Positions 15,875-24,195 are shown, counted from the stretch's first letter. The stretch: DNA of 28,908 nucleotides from Pseudomonadota bacterium (GCA_023434265.1 JAEYTA010000003.1:1-28908); one strand, 5' to 3'. Made by a program: numbers and translations. Notes: generated from the letters alone by a model not told the origin.

Positions 15875-17716
15875 TCAGGCCCGGGCCGTCGCCGCCCAGT
15901 CGCTCACCAGCCGCTCGAGCACCTCCAGCGGGATCGCCCCGGCCGCCAGCGCCACGTCGTGGAAGCCGCGGATGTCGAAGCGGTCGCCCATGGCGGCGCG
16001 GGCCGCGGTGCGGGTGCGATCCCACACCGTGTGCCCCAGCTTGTAGCTGCAGGCCTGCCCCGGCCACACGCAGTAGCGCTCGACCTCGGTGGTCATGGTC
16101 GACTCGGCGTCGCCGAGCGTCTCGACCATGTAGCGGACCGCCTGCTCGCGGCTCCAGCGCTTGTGGTGAAGGCCCGAGTCGGTGACCAGGCGCGCGGCGC
16201 GGAACATGAACGACTGCAGATAGCCCAGCCGGCCGAGGCGATCGTTCTCGTAGACGCCCATCTCGTCGGCCAGCTGCTCGGCGTACAGCGCCCAGCCCTC
16301 GGTGTAGCCCGAGAACAGCGGCATCTTGCGCAGCGTCGGGATGCCGTCGGCCTCCAGCGCCACGGCGATCTGGAAGTGATGCCCCGGGGTGGCCTCGTGG
16401 TAGGTCAGGGTCGGCAGGGTGAAGCGCGGCGTCTCGGCCGTGTCGCGCAGGTTGATGTAGTAGGCGCCCGGGCGCGAACCATCGAGCGAGGGCATCTGGT
16501 AGCTGCCGCCCGGCGCGCCCGCCTCGATCTCCACCGGCACGCGCCGGATCTCCACGCCGGCGCGCGGCAGGCGGCCGAACACCTCCGGCAGCCGCTGCTG
16601 CATGGCGGCCATCTGGCCGTTGAGGTCGGCGATCAGTTGCGCCTTGCCCTCGTCGGTGTTCGGATACAGCTGGTCGGGGCGGCGGGCGACGGCGGCGATG
16701 CGTTCGCCGACCGAGCCCTGGGTCAGGCCCTCGGCGCGCAGGATCTCGTCGGCGCGGGCGCTCAGCTCGGCGACCTGGGCCAGGCCGATCTCGTGGATCT
16801 CGTCGCCGCCCATGTCGGTGGTGGTGTAGCTGAGCACCCCGTGCCGGTAGTAGGCCTCGCCGTCGGGCAGGCGCCAGCAGCCGGCCTCCGTGGGCGCGCC
16901 CGGAAGGGCCGCGGCGACCACGTCGGCCTGACGCCGCATGGCGGGATAGACGGCGTCGCGGACAATGCGCTCGGCGCGGGCCGCCCAGTCGCCGGGCAGG
17001 TTGGCCTCCGCGGCGCGGCGCGCCAGCGACTGGGTCAGGCCCGACTCCGCCGGATCGACGCCCAGGGTGGCGGCGAACTGTTCGCCGGTGCGGCGCAGGA
17101 CGAAGTCGGGCGGCGTGGCCCCGGCGGCGAAATCGGCCCGGACCCGATCCGTCTCCACGTCCAGCACCTGGGCGAAGGCGGCCAGGCGGTCGAGGTAGGC
17201 CTCGGCGTCGGCGGCGGTCTCGACCGGGTGCTGGGTGTCGAGGAACTGCGGGATGCTGCTGTAGCTGCCGGTCAGCTGGCTGACGAGGTAGGGATTGGCC
17301 CCGCCGACCGGGGCCTGGATTCCGTAGTCGAAGCGGTCGGCCAGGGCGGCGCCGTCGATGATGAAGCGGGTGGTGTCGTAGTTGACCGCGTCCATGCCGG
17401 AGAGGGCCGACCGATTGATTCCGTCCAGCTCGGCGCCGTAGCCGCGGAAGGCGGCGAACGAGCGGTCGACGAAGGCCAGCGAGCGGTCGTCCAGCCGGCC
17501 GCGCGCGGCCGCATTCGGTCCGGTGTCGAGGCCGAGGGCGGTCATGAACTCCGGAGATTCCGCCAGGAACTCCTGCATCATGCGGTCGAGCAGGGCGGTG
17601 ACCTTCTGGCCCTCGGCGGAGGCCCCGGCCTGGAGGGTCCCGGCCAGCGCCGGCGTCGCGACGGCGGCGGCGGCCGCGGCGGCGGACGACAGAAGAAAGC
17701 GGCGGCGGTCGAGCAT
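15875..17716 (-). CDS. DUF885 family exported protein (putative metallopeptidase), copy 2
   Basis: A 613-residue DUF885 paralogue of the next gene. The signal is MLDRRRFLLSSAAAAAAA, with an RRRFL twin-arginine-like motif, cleaved near ALAGT. HEATPGHH lies at 440-447, with TEGWALYAEQ and PGQACSYKLGHTVWD downstream, all aligned in order with copy 1. The two share long identical-looking stretches around GAYYINLR and EVFGRLPRA, so this is a tandem duplication. ATG 17716 has GGGAG 6 bases before it. It lies 69 bp after cckA, on the same strand. Whether it is co-transcribed with cckA cannot be told from the sequence; I see no terminator between them. Confidence 0.92.
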   Translation of the reverse strand: MLDRRRFLLSSAAAAAAAVATPALAGTLQAGASAEGQKVTALLDRMMQEFLAESPEFMTALGLDTGPNAAARGRLDDRSLAFVDRSFAAFRGYGAELDGINRSALSGMDAVNYDTTRFIIDGAALADRFDYGIQAPVGGANPYLVSQLTGSYSSIPQFLDTQHPVETAADAEAYLDRLAAFAQVLDVETDRVRADFAAGATPPDFVLRRTGEQFAATLGVDPAESGLTQSLARRAAEANLPGDWAARAERIVRDAVYPAMRRQADVVAAALPGAPTEAGCWRLPDGEAYYRHGVLSYTTTDMGGDEIHEIGLAQVAELSARADEILRAEGLTQGSVGERIAAVARRPDQLYPNTDEGKAQLIADLNGQMAAMQQRLPEVFGRLPRAGVEIRRVPVEIEAGAPGGSYQMPSLDGSRPGAYYINLRDTAETPRFTLPTLTYHEATPGHHFQIAVALEADGIPTLRKMPLFSGYTEGWALYAEQLADEMGVYENDRLGRLGYLQSFMFRAARLVTDSGLHHKRWSREQAVRYMVETLGDAESTMTTEVERYCVWPGQACSYKLGHTVWDRTRTAARAAMGDRFDIRGFHDVALAAGAIPLEVLERLVSDWAATARA

Positions 17717-17785
17717 GGCGGTCTCCCGGAGTGGCGAAGGCGCCAGAGGACCCCGTGACGGCCGCGCTGGCAAGTTACCGATGGG

Positions 17786-19837
17786 TCAGGCGGCGTGCAG
17801 TTCCTGCTTCACCCGCTCCGCCAGGGTCTTGATGTCCAGCGGCTTGGGCAGGAAGGACACCCCGACCTCGTCCTGCAACAAGTCGGAGAAGTCGCTCTCG
17901 GCGTAGCCCGAGATGAACATCACCGGGGCGTCGCCGAGGTAGGGCCGGGCCTTCTTCAGCAGGGAGGGACCGTCGAGACCGGGCATGATGACGTCGGAGA
18001 TCATCATGTCGATCTGGCCGGCGTGCTGCTCGGCCAGTTCGAGCGCCTGCTCCCCGTCCTCGGCCTCGATCACCTCGTAGCCGCGCTGGCGCAGCAGGCG
18101 GGCGGCGATGCCGCGCACCGCGGCCTCGTCCTCCACGAACAGGATGCGGCCGGCGCCCGACAGGTCGCGCGGCGCCTTGGCCTTGACCTCGACCTGCGGC
18201 ACCTCGGCCAGCTCCGCCTCGGCCGCTTCCGGAAGGAAGATGCGGAAGGCGGCGCCGGCCCCCTCCAGATTGGTCACGTTGATGTGGCCGCCGGCCTGCT
18301 CGACGATGCCGTAGACCGTGGCCAGGCCCATGCCGGTGCCCTCGTTCACCGCCTTGGTGGTGAAGAAGGGCTCGAAAATCTTGTCGAGCAGCTCGGGGGG
18401 CACGCCCGGCCCGGTGTCCGACACCTCGATCAGGGCCACCGCATCGGTCGAGGCGTGGGTCCAGCCCAGGCGCCGGGCCTCGTCCCGGCCCAGGCGGCGG
18501 GTGCGGATGGTGACCACCGCGTCGCCCGGCTCGACCACGCCGCGCATGGCGTCGCGGGCGTTGACGGCCAGGTTCATCACCGCCGTCTCCAGCTGGCTCT
18601 TGTCGGCCAGCACCACCGGCAGGTCGCGGCCGTAGTCGGTCTCCAGCCGCACGTCCTCGCGCAGCAGGCGGCGCAGCAGGACGGCGAACTCGCCGACCAG
18701 CTCCCCCAGGTCCAGCCGCTCGCGACGCACCGTCGACTTGCGCGAGAAGGCCAGCAGCTTGCGCACCAGATCGGCGGCGCGGATGGCTGTCTGGCGGATC
18801 TCGTTCAGCCCCTCGTAGGAGGGGTCGCCGACCGGGTGGCGCTCCAGCAGGCCGGACAGCTGCAGCTGGATGGCGGTGAGCAGGTTGTTGAAGTCGTGCG
18901 CCACGCCGCCGGCCAGCTGGCCGACCGCCTGCATCTTCTGGGCCTGCGACAGCTGCAGCTCCATCGACTTCTGGGTCGAGACGTCGAACAGCCAGACCCG
19001 CCGCTTGTCGCCCTCCGGCGCCACGTAGAGGTGCAGCATCCGGTCGGGGTGGGCCCGGGCGACGAGATCGATCGGTCCCGAGGAGCCGGCGGCCAGCTTC
19101 AGCCGCGCGTCGGCGACACAGCCGGGCTCGAACAGGTGGCCGAAGGCGGCGTCGCGAGCGGCGGCGGGCCCGGTCAGCACCGCCAAGGCCGCGTTCGGCT
19201 CCTCCACCTTGCCGGCGAACAGGTCGTCCGCCCCGATCACCGCCGAGCCGAACGGCGCCCCGGCGGCCATGGCCCGGCTTTCGGCGGCGTTGGAGACGAC
19301 CGGCGGCCGGTCGGTCGCCGGAGCGGCGACGGGCAGCACCGCCTCCGGCGCGGCGCGCAGCAGGAAGCGTCCCTCCCCCGCCCGGCCGATCAGCACTTCC
19401 AGCTCGCGCTCGCCGACGGCGACGATGGCGCGCCCCTGTTCGCCGGCCCGCGCCTGGGCGAAGGCCATGTAGAGAGCCGAGGCGGACTTCCCCCCCGACC
19501 GCGCCGGCGGCAGGGCCACGGTCGCGCCGCCGGCCTCGGCCCAGGCCGCGTTGTATGCCAGCACCTGTCCGGTGGCCCAGACCAGCGCGGCCGGCTCCGC
19601 CATGGCGTCCAGCAGGTCGATCGTGTCGTCGCTCGAAGGTTTGCGCGTCTCGCCGCGCGCGAAGGCGAACAGGCCGATCAGGGCCACCGCTCCGACCGTG
19701 AAGATCAGCACCAGCCCCGGCGCGCTCATCGGATCGGAGCGGAAGGCCGGATAGGCCAGGGCGCCGACGGCCACGACGAAGCCGACGGCCATGACGATCA
19801 GCAGCGGATCGAAGCCCTTGCGGTCGGTTGCGGTCAT
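17786..19837 (-). CDS. cckA: CckA-type hybrid sensor histidine kinase
   Basis: A 683-residue hybrid kinase. Two membrane helices lie near residues 11-32 and 40-59, followed by a divergent PAS-like sensor region. The HisKA phospho-acceptor is His314 in GGVAHDFNNLLTAI. The HATPase_c domain has its N box near Asn426 (NLAVNARDAM), G1 (SDTGPGV) and G2 (GTGMGLATVYGI). The C-terminal receiver has the phospho-acceptor Asp615 in MISDVIMPG. This is the plan of CckA, which in Caulobacter feeds phosphate through ChpT to CtrA and CpdR to control the cell cycle. ATG 19837 has GAGG upstream; an in-frame ATG at 19876 would add 13 residues. Identity as CckA rests on length, domain order and HDFNNLL context. 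Confidence 0.93.
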   Translation of the reverse strand: MTATDRKGFDPLLIVMAVGFVVAVGALAYPAFRSDPMSAPGLVLIFTVGAVALIGLFAFARGETRKPSSDDTIDLLDAMAEPAALVWATGQVLAYNAAWAEAGGATVALPPARSGGKSASALYMAFAQARAGEQGRAIVAVGERELEVLIGRAGEGRFLLRAAPEAVLPVAAPATDRPPVVSNAAESRAMAAGAPFGSAVIGADDLFAGKVEEPNAALAVLTGPAAARDAAFGHLFEPGCVADARLKLAAGSSGPIDLVARAHPDRMLHLYVAPEGDKRRVWLFDVSTQKSMELQLSQAQKMQAVGQLAGGVAHDFNNLLTAIQLQLSGLLERHPVGDPSYEGLNEIRQTAIRAADLVRKLLAFSRKSTVRRERLDLGELVGEFAVLLRRLLREDVRLETDYGRDLPVVLADKSQLETAVMNLAVNARDAMRGVVEPGDAVVTIRTRRLGRDEARRLGWTHASTDAVALIEVSDTGPGVPPELLDKIFEPFFTTKAVNEGTGMGLATVYGIVEQAGGHINVTNLEGAGAAFRIFLPEAAEAELAEVPQVEVKAKAPRDLSGAGRILFVEDEAAVRGIAARLLRQRGYEVIEAEDGEQALELAEQHAGQIDMMISDVIMPGLDGPSLLKKARPYLGDAPVMFISGYAESDFSDLLQDEVGVSFLPKPLDIKTLAERVKQELHAA

Positions 19838-19930
19838 GACGCCTCGGCCCGAATCAGAACGGGGGGAATGGGACATGATGTGCTGTCCGTGGGCGGCAGG
19901 CGAATCCGCTTCCCCGCGACCGGTCAGTCC

Positions 19931-19968
19931 GGAAAAGCGAACGGGCCCGCGGAAGACCGCGAGCCCGT
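19931..19968 (-). terminator. intrinsic terminator of the leucine dehydrogenase-like gene
   Basis: ACGGGCCCGCGG (19941-19952) pairs with CCGCGAGCCCGT (19957-19968) around a 4-base loop; on the minus-strand RNA the single non-canonical pair is a G-U wobble. TTCGCTTTTCC follows on that strand. It lies 26 bp past the dehydrogenase stop and before the cckA start. Confidence 0.55.
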
Positions 19969-19994
19969 CCCGGGATCAGGTTTGTGCGGGCGAC

Positions 19995-21092
19995 TCAGGC
20001 CGCCTTCAGCTGCTCCGCCTTGCGCTCCGCGGCCGCGTCGATGCGGGCCTCGGCGATGGCGTCGGCGATCTCGTGGGTCGGGCGCTTCTCGGCTTCCGAG
20101 CGGTCGAGCACCTCTTCCAGCGTCTCCATCAGGCGAGACAGCTTGCCCTCGACCCATTGCGGGTCGTAGGCGCCGCCGGTCTGGCGGGCGTTCATCTCCG
20201 AGGCGACGTTGATGATGCCGCCGCCGTTGACGACGTAGTCGGGGGCGTACAACACGCCGCGCTCGAACAGGCGATGGCCGATGTCCGGCGTGGCCAGCTG
20301 GTTGTTGGCCGCCCCGACCACGGCCTTGACCGTCAGCCGGTCCAGCGTCTGCGGGTTGAGCGTCGCGCCGAGCGCGCACGGGGCGTAGATGTCGGCCTTG
20401 ACGTCGTAGATGGCGTCCGGGGCGACGACCTCGGCGTTGGTGCGGGCGGCGACTTCCGACAGCAGGGCGGTGTTGACGTCGGTCATCACCAGCTTCGCGC
20501 CGGCCTTGTGCAGCTTGTCGGCGAGGTAGCCGCCGACGTGGCCGATGCCCTGGACGGCGATGGTCAGGCCGGTCAGGTCGTCCTGCTTCCACAGGCGGCG
20601 GGCGACGGTCAGGGTCGAGCGGAACACGCCCTCGGCGGTGACCGGCGACGGGTCGCCCGAGGCTTCCGGACCGTCCTTCACGCCCAGCACGTACGGCGTG
20701 ACCTTGCGGGCCTCGGCGATGTCGGCCACCGAGACGCCGACGTCCTCCGCCGCATAGTAGATGCCGCCCAGCTGGTGCACGCCGCGCGCGAAGGCCCGGA
20801 ACAGCTCGGGGGTCTTCTGGGTGCGGCTGTCGCCGATGATCACCGACTTGCCGCCGCCCATCTCCAGATCGGCGACCGCATTCTTGTAGCTCATGCCCTT
20901 GGACAGGCGCAGCACGTCTTCCAGCGCTTCGGCGGCCGAGCCGTAGTTCCACATGCGCGTGCCGCCGACGGCCGGGCCGCGGGCGGTGGAGTGGACGGCG
21001 ATGATGGCGCGCAGGCCGGTCTTTTCGTCGTAGACCGCGTGGACGCCTTCGTGGTTCGCGAAGGACGGAGAATCGAACAGCGTCTTGCTCAT
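19995..21092 (-). CDS. leucine dehydrogenase-type Glu/Leu/Phe/Val dehydrogenase
   Basis: A 365-residue NAD-dependent amino-acid dehydrogenase that interconverts a branched-chain or aromatic L-amino acid and its 2-oxo acid plus ammonia. Catalytic Lys70 (GMSYKNAVADLEMGGGKS, residues 66-83) and Lys82 sit where leucine dehydrogenase of Bacillus has Lys68 and Lys80. The Rossmann motif GIGHVG is at 182-187, and CALGATLN and AANNQLA follow as in Leu/Phe dehydrogenases. Length fits leucine or valine dehydrogenase better than the longer glutamate enzyme. Substrate choice among Leu, Val and Phe cannot be settled by eye. ATG 21092 has GGGAGG about 9 bases upstream, and a terminator follows the gene. Confidence 0.92.
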   Translation of the reverse strand: MSKTLFDSPSFANHEGVHAVYDEKTGLRAIIAVHSTARGPAVGGTRMWNYGSAAEALEDVLRLSKGMSYKNAVADLEMGGGKSVIIGDSRTQKTPELFRAFARGVHQLGGIYYAAEDVGVSVADIAEARKVTPYVLGVKDGPEASGDPSPVTAEGVFRSTLTVARRLWKQDDLTGLTIAVQGIGHVGGYLADKLHKAGAKLVMTDVNTALLSEVAARTNAEVVAPDAIYDVKADIYAPCALGATLNPQTLDRLTVKAVVGAANNQLATPDIGHRLFERGVLYAPDYVVNGGGIINVASEMNARQTGGAYDPQWVEGKLSRLMETLEEVLDRSEAEKRPTHEIADAIAEARIDAAAERKAEQLKAA

Positions 21093-21181
21093 GGGCAGGC
21101 GCCTCCCGGAAAATTTTTGTTGGCGGCTGATACGCTTCGGACCGCCTCACCGCAAGCAGGGCGGTTTCACGTCCGCGTGCG

Positions 21182-22192
21182 TCAGCGGGCGCCTGTCGGA
21201 CGGCCCAGGGCAGGCAGGACGGGCCCGGCGCCGGAGGGCAGCGGGGCTTCGGCGTCGCGCAGCCAGGCCTCGATGTCGCGGAACACGGTCTCCGCCTGCA
21301 GGTCCCGGTTCAGCAGGTGCCAGCCCTCCGGATACCAGGCGGTGCGCACCGTAGGCGGCTCGCCGGCCCGTTCCAGCGCCAGGCGCATCGGTCGATCCTG
21401 GATGACGTTGTCGTTCGCCCCGTACATCAGCAGGGTCGGCGTCCGGATCGAGCCAAGTCCGAGCGAGGCGCTCTCCATCAGGTCGACGAGGCCGTAGAGG
21501 GCGTCGAACCGGGTGGTCAGCAGGCTGTTCGGGTCGCGGCCGTTGCGGATCAGCTCGACCATGTTGTCCGAGGCGTAGCGGTCGCGGACCGCCCACTCCG
21601 GAACCTCGACCGCCCGTTCGCCCATGGTCCGCGCGGTCAGCCAGAGAGCAGCGCGATTGATCGGTCCCTGCGCCGTCCAGCCCCACACCGCCGGGGCCAG
21701 CAGAACCAACCGATCCGCGTCGGGGGGAAGCCCGGACGCGAAGGCGGCCACAGCGACCGCCCCGCCCATGCTCTCACCCGCCACGACAATCATCGCTTGG
21801 GCATGCCGTTGTCGCGCCAGCGCCACGGCCGTGCGCAGGTCCCCGGTCATGCGCGCCTCGCCGGCCCAGACGCCGCGCCCCGGCGCCCCGCCGAAGCCGC
21901 GCTGGTCGAAGGCCCAGGTCTCGACGCCCCGCTCGGCCCACCATGGCCCGGCCAGCCGGAACGACGCGCGGCTGTCGTTCATGCCGTGCAGGGCCACGAT
22001 CACCGCCCAGGGCTTGCCCTCGGGCGTCCAGCGCGCCAGCGGCAGGCGCGCGCCGTCGTCCATCACGAGGGCGTCGGCCTCCAGCGCCGGGCCGGCGAAC
22101 CCCGCCGGCGGGGTCATGGGCGGCTGGACCGCCGGCGTGGCGCAAGCGACCAGGGCCAGCGAAAGGACGAGCGCGGCGAGGCGACGGATCAT
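21182..22192 (-). CDS. lipoprotein alpha/beta hydrolase (monoacylglycerol lipase-like)
   Basis: A 336-residue protein. The signal MIRRLAALVLSLALVAC has a lipobox, with lipidated Cys17. The alpha/beta-hydrolase fold is clear: oxyanion-region HGMNDS (69-74), nucleophile elbow GESMG with Ser141, acid Asp261 in LLMYGANDNV, and His292 in EGWHLLNRD. It resembles the serine-aminopeptidase S33 / monoacylglycerol lipase group, so it probably hydrolyses an ester at the envelope; the substrate is unknown. ATG 22192 overlaps the stop of the glycosylase gene (ATGA), so translation is coupled. The frame continues open upstream but would add a non-signal extension. Confidence 0.9.
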   Translation of the reverse strand: MIRRLAALVLSLALVACATPAVQPPMTPPAGFAGPALEADALVMDDGARLPLARWTPEGKPWAVIVALHGMNDSRASFRLAGPWWAERGVETWAFDQRGFGGAPGRGVWAGEARMTGDLRTAVALARQRHAQAMIVVAGESMGGAVAVAAFASGLPPDADRLVLLAPAVWGWTAQGPINRAALWLTARTMGERAVEVPEWAVRDRYASDNMVELIRNGRDPNSLLTTRFDALYGLVDLMESASLGLGSIRTPTLLMYGANDNVIQDRPMRLALERAGEPPTVRTAWYPEGWHLLNRDLQAETVFRDIEAWLRDAEAPLPSGAGPVLPALGRPTGAR

Positions 22193-22785
22193 CCGGCGAG
22201 AATGCCCCGGACGCGCTCGCGAAGGTAGGGGACGACCTCGGCCTCGAACCACGGGTTCCGCTTCAGCCAGGCGGTGTTGCGCCACGAGGGGTGCGGCAAC
22301 GGCAGGATGGCGGGGGCGTAGTCGCGCCAGGCGGCGACGGTGGCGGTCATGTCGCGCTTCGCCCGGTCGCCCAGAGCCCAGGCCTGGGCGTAGCCGCCGA
22401 CCAGCAGGGTCAGCTCGACCTTCGGCAGCTGCTCCAGCAGGCGCGGGCGCCACAGTTCGGCGCAGCGGCGCGGCGGCGGATAGTCGCCGCCCTTCGGCGC
22501 GGTGCCGGGGTAGCAGAAGGCCTGGGCCGCCACGCCGAGGCGGCGGTCGGCGTAGAAGGTCTCATAGTCGACGCCCAGCCAGTCGCGCAGCCGGTCGCCG
22601 GACGGATCGGTGAATGGCCGGCCGCTCTCGTGCACCCGTCGGCCGGGGGCCTGGCCGCAGATCAGCAGCCGCGTCTCCGGAAAGACGTGCACCACCGGAC
22701 GCGGGGTGTGCGGCAGCTGGCCCAGACAGGCGCGGCAGGCGCGGATGTCGGCGAGGATCGCCTCGAGATCAGTCGAGGTCGTCAT
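22189..22785 (-). CDS. uracil-DNA glycosylase family protein with Fe-S-type cysteines
   Basis: A 198-residue UDG-superfamily protein, which would remove uracil or a related damaged base from DNA. The catalytic-loop motif is GQAPG at 44-48, running into HESGRPFTDPSGDRLRDWL. The closing motif HPS is at 165-167 (LPHPSWRN). Four cysteines, Cys17, Cys20, Cys91 and Cys108 (CxxC then C-x16-C), sit as in family 4 enzymes that bind a [4Fe-4S] cluster. The GQAPGRRVHESG variant is not the classic family 4 motif, so substrate range may differ. It overlaps the upstream DUF3253 gene by 17 bp and the downstream lipoprotein gene by 4 bp. Confidence 0.88.
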   Translation of the reverse strand: MTTSTDLEAILADIRACRACLGQLPHTPRPVVHVFPETRLLICGQAPGRRVHESGRPFTDPSGDRLRDWLGVDYETFYADRRLGVAAQAFCYPGTAPKGGDYPPPRRCAELWRPRLLEQLPKVELTLLVGGYAQAWALGDRAKRDMTATVAAWRDYAPAILPLPHPSWRNTAWLKRNPWFEAEVVPYLRERVRGILAG

Positions 22786-23077
22786 CGCTCTCCGGCGCCG
22801 GGGGGCGGGCGGCGAGCGCGGCGGCGGTCTCCTCCGGCGTCGGCAGGCGCAGGCGGATGACGCCCTTCATTCGGGCCGGATCGATGGCCTTGCCCTTCTT
22901 GGTGACGGTGAGCCGGCCCTGACGCATCAGGCCGAGCGCCGTGGTCTTCACCTTGGGCAGCATGCGCTGCCACTGCTCCGGCTGCAGCTCCTTGGCCACC
23001 TCGGCCGGCTCGATGCTCTTGCCGGGGCCCAGTTTCGCCAGTTTTTCGAGAATGGCCGCTTCGATAGGGTCGCTCAT
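22769..23077 (-). CDS. DUF3253 domain protein
   Basis: A 102-residue basic protein. Residues 1-75 (MSDPIEAAILEKLAKLG... to TVTKKGKAIDP) have the winged-helix-like DUF3253 pattern: a helix, PAEVAKELQ, then WQRMLPKVKTTALGLMRQGRL, ending in a beta wing. The short C-terminal tail is Pro/Ala-rich and ends SDDDLD. I chose ATG 23077; the frame is open upstream but without meaning. Function is unknown; the winged-helix look suggests nucleic-acid binding. It is the first gene of the DUF3253–glycosylase–hydrolase operon and is divergent from the thioesterase gene, with only 48 bp between their starts. Confidence 0.87.
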   Translation of the reverse strand: MSDPIEAAILEKLAKLGPGKSIEPAEVAKELQPEQWQRMLPKVKTTALGLMRQGRLTVTKKGKAIDPARMKGVIRLRLPTPEETAAALAARPPAPESDDDLD

Positions 23078-23125
23078 CGCCCCTATATGCTGCATTGCGA
23101 TAGCGAGAAGAAGGCGGAGTTCGGC

Positions 23126-23560
23126 ATGGTCGCGAAGATCACGGTGGCGGAAGGCGAATTCGCCGGCTGGCAGACCTGGGACCTGCACGGCACCTTCGAC
23201 CAGGTGGTCGGGCCGTTCTACTTCAAGCCGGATCCCGACGGACGGATGCGCTGCGCCTTCCGCGCCGAGCCCAAGCACATGAACGCGGGCGGGCGGATGC
23301 ATGGCGGCTGTCTGATGACCTTCGCCGACATCGCCCTGTTCCAGACCGCCTACCAGGAGATGGAGGGGGCCTCGGGGGTGACCGTGTCGCTGGATTCCAC
23401 CTTCATCGACGGCGCCTATGTCGGCGAGCTGGTGGAGGCGACCGGCGAGGTGGTGCGGGCCGGCAAGAGCCTGATCTTCGTGCGCGGTCAGATCAGCGCC
23501 GGAGATCGCATCCTGATGACCTTCTCGGGGGTGATCCGGAAATTCACCCCGCGCGGCTGA
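23126..23560 (+). CDS. PaaI-family hotdog-fold thioesterase
   Basis: A 144-residue hotdog protein, a probable acyl-CoA thioesterase. The signature NAGGRMHGGCLMTFADIALF has HGG at 59-61 and the likely catalytic Asp68. The strand-rich second half (SLDSTFIDGAYVGELVEATGEVV, RAGKSLIFVRGQI) is typical. ATG 23126 has GGAG 7 bases upstream. An earlier in-frame ATG at 23087 (MLHCDSEKK) lacks one, and would place most of the intergenic region inside the gene. The substrate cannot be read from the sequence. The gene ends 6 bp before the tetR stop, convergent. Confidence 0.87.
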   Translation: MVAKITVAEGEFAGWQTWDLHGTFDQVVGPFYFKPDPDGRMRCAFRAEPKHMNAGGRMHGGCLMTFADIALFQTAYQEMEGASGVTVSLDSTFIDGAYVGELVEATGEVVRAGKSLIFVRGQISAGDRILMTFSGVIRKFTPRG

Positions 23561-23566
23561 GGCGCG

Positions 23567-24169
23567 TCATTCGTCGATCATGGCCTGAAGAATCGTCGCC
23601 ATCCGCGATTCCATGGCCGCGCACTGCTCCGCGGTCAGGCCGAACCCTCCGGTGATCTCGCGGCTGACCGCCATGCCCATGATGAAGCCCGAGGCCAGCC
23701 GCGCGCGAACCGCGGCGTCGGGCCCGCCCACCCACTCCGTGAAGGGGCTGAGGAATCGCTCGTTGCCGGTGCGCTGGACCAGTTCCATCGCCTTGGTGGA
23801 GCCGACCGAGCGCAGCAGGATCAGCAGCCCCTTCAGCTTGCTTTCGCTCTTGGCCTCGAAGATCGCCTCGTGCGCCACGCGCCGCCCGAAGCTGGCCCGC
23901 TCGCCGCTCATCAGGTCCGCGCCGTTCTCGCAACTGTCCAGAACCGCGACGAACAGGTCTTCCTTCGACCCGAAGTACCGGGACACCAGGGCGGCGTCGA
24001 CGCCGACGTCGCCGGCGATATCGCGCATGCCGACATCGTCGTAGCTTTCGCGCGCGAACCGTTCGCGCGCGGCGTCAAGGATGGCGGCGCGGGTGGCCTC
24101 GGCGTTTCTCGGCCGGGGCGCGACATGGCAAAACAACAACTTGGCTCCCTGAAAAGCCCCATCGCCCAT
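23567..24169 (-). CDS. TetR-family repressor of the adjacent efflux operon
   Basis: A 200-residue TetR regulator. The N-terminal helix-turn-helix is about residues 22-70: AEATRAAILDAARERFA, YDDVGMRDIAGDVGVDAALVSRYFGSKEDLFVAVL. The C-terminal half is a helical ligand domain without a known signature. It is divergent from an RND efflux operon whose intergenic region carries two matching inverted repeats, so autoregulation and pump repression are likely. This is the layout of Caulobacter TipR, which controls AcrAB2-NodT; homology to TipR is not tested. The start is uncertain. ATG 24169 has only a weak ribosome-binding site and lies 7 bp from the first operator, whereas TTG 24139 follows GGGAG by 5 bases and gives 190 residues. 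Confidence 0.88.
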   Translation of the reverse strand: MGDGAFQGAKLLFCHVAPRPRNAEATRAAILDAARERFARESYDDVGMRDIAGDVGVDAALVSRYFGSKEDLFVAVLDSCENGADLMSGERASFGRRVAHEAIFEAKSESKLKGLLILLRSVGSTKAMELVQRTGNERFLSPFTEWVGGPDAAVRARLASGFIMGMAVSREITGGFGLTAEQCAAMESRMATILQAMIDE

Positions 24170-24175
24170 ATGGCT

Positions 24176-24195
24176 TTGTCATCACCCGTTGACAA
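24176..24195. promoter_or_regulatory. operator 1 of the TetR/efflux intergenic region
   Basis: TTGTCA-N8-TGACAA inverted repeat with 6-bp arms. It contains a consensus -35 element TTGACA (24189-24194) reading towards the pump and TTGTCA reading towards tetR, so binding here would block both promoters. Confidence 0.7.

Noticed and set aside
14061..16046. 661-codon plus-strand frame opposite the first DUF885 gene
   Set aside because: Shadow of the DUF885 gene; composition is typical of reverse-strand reading and there is no domain.
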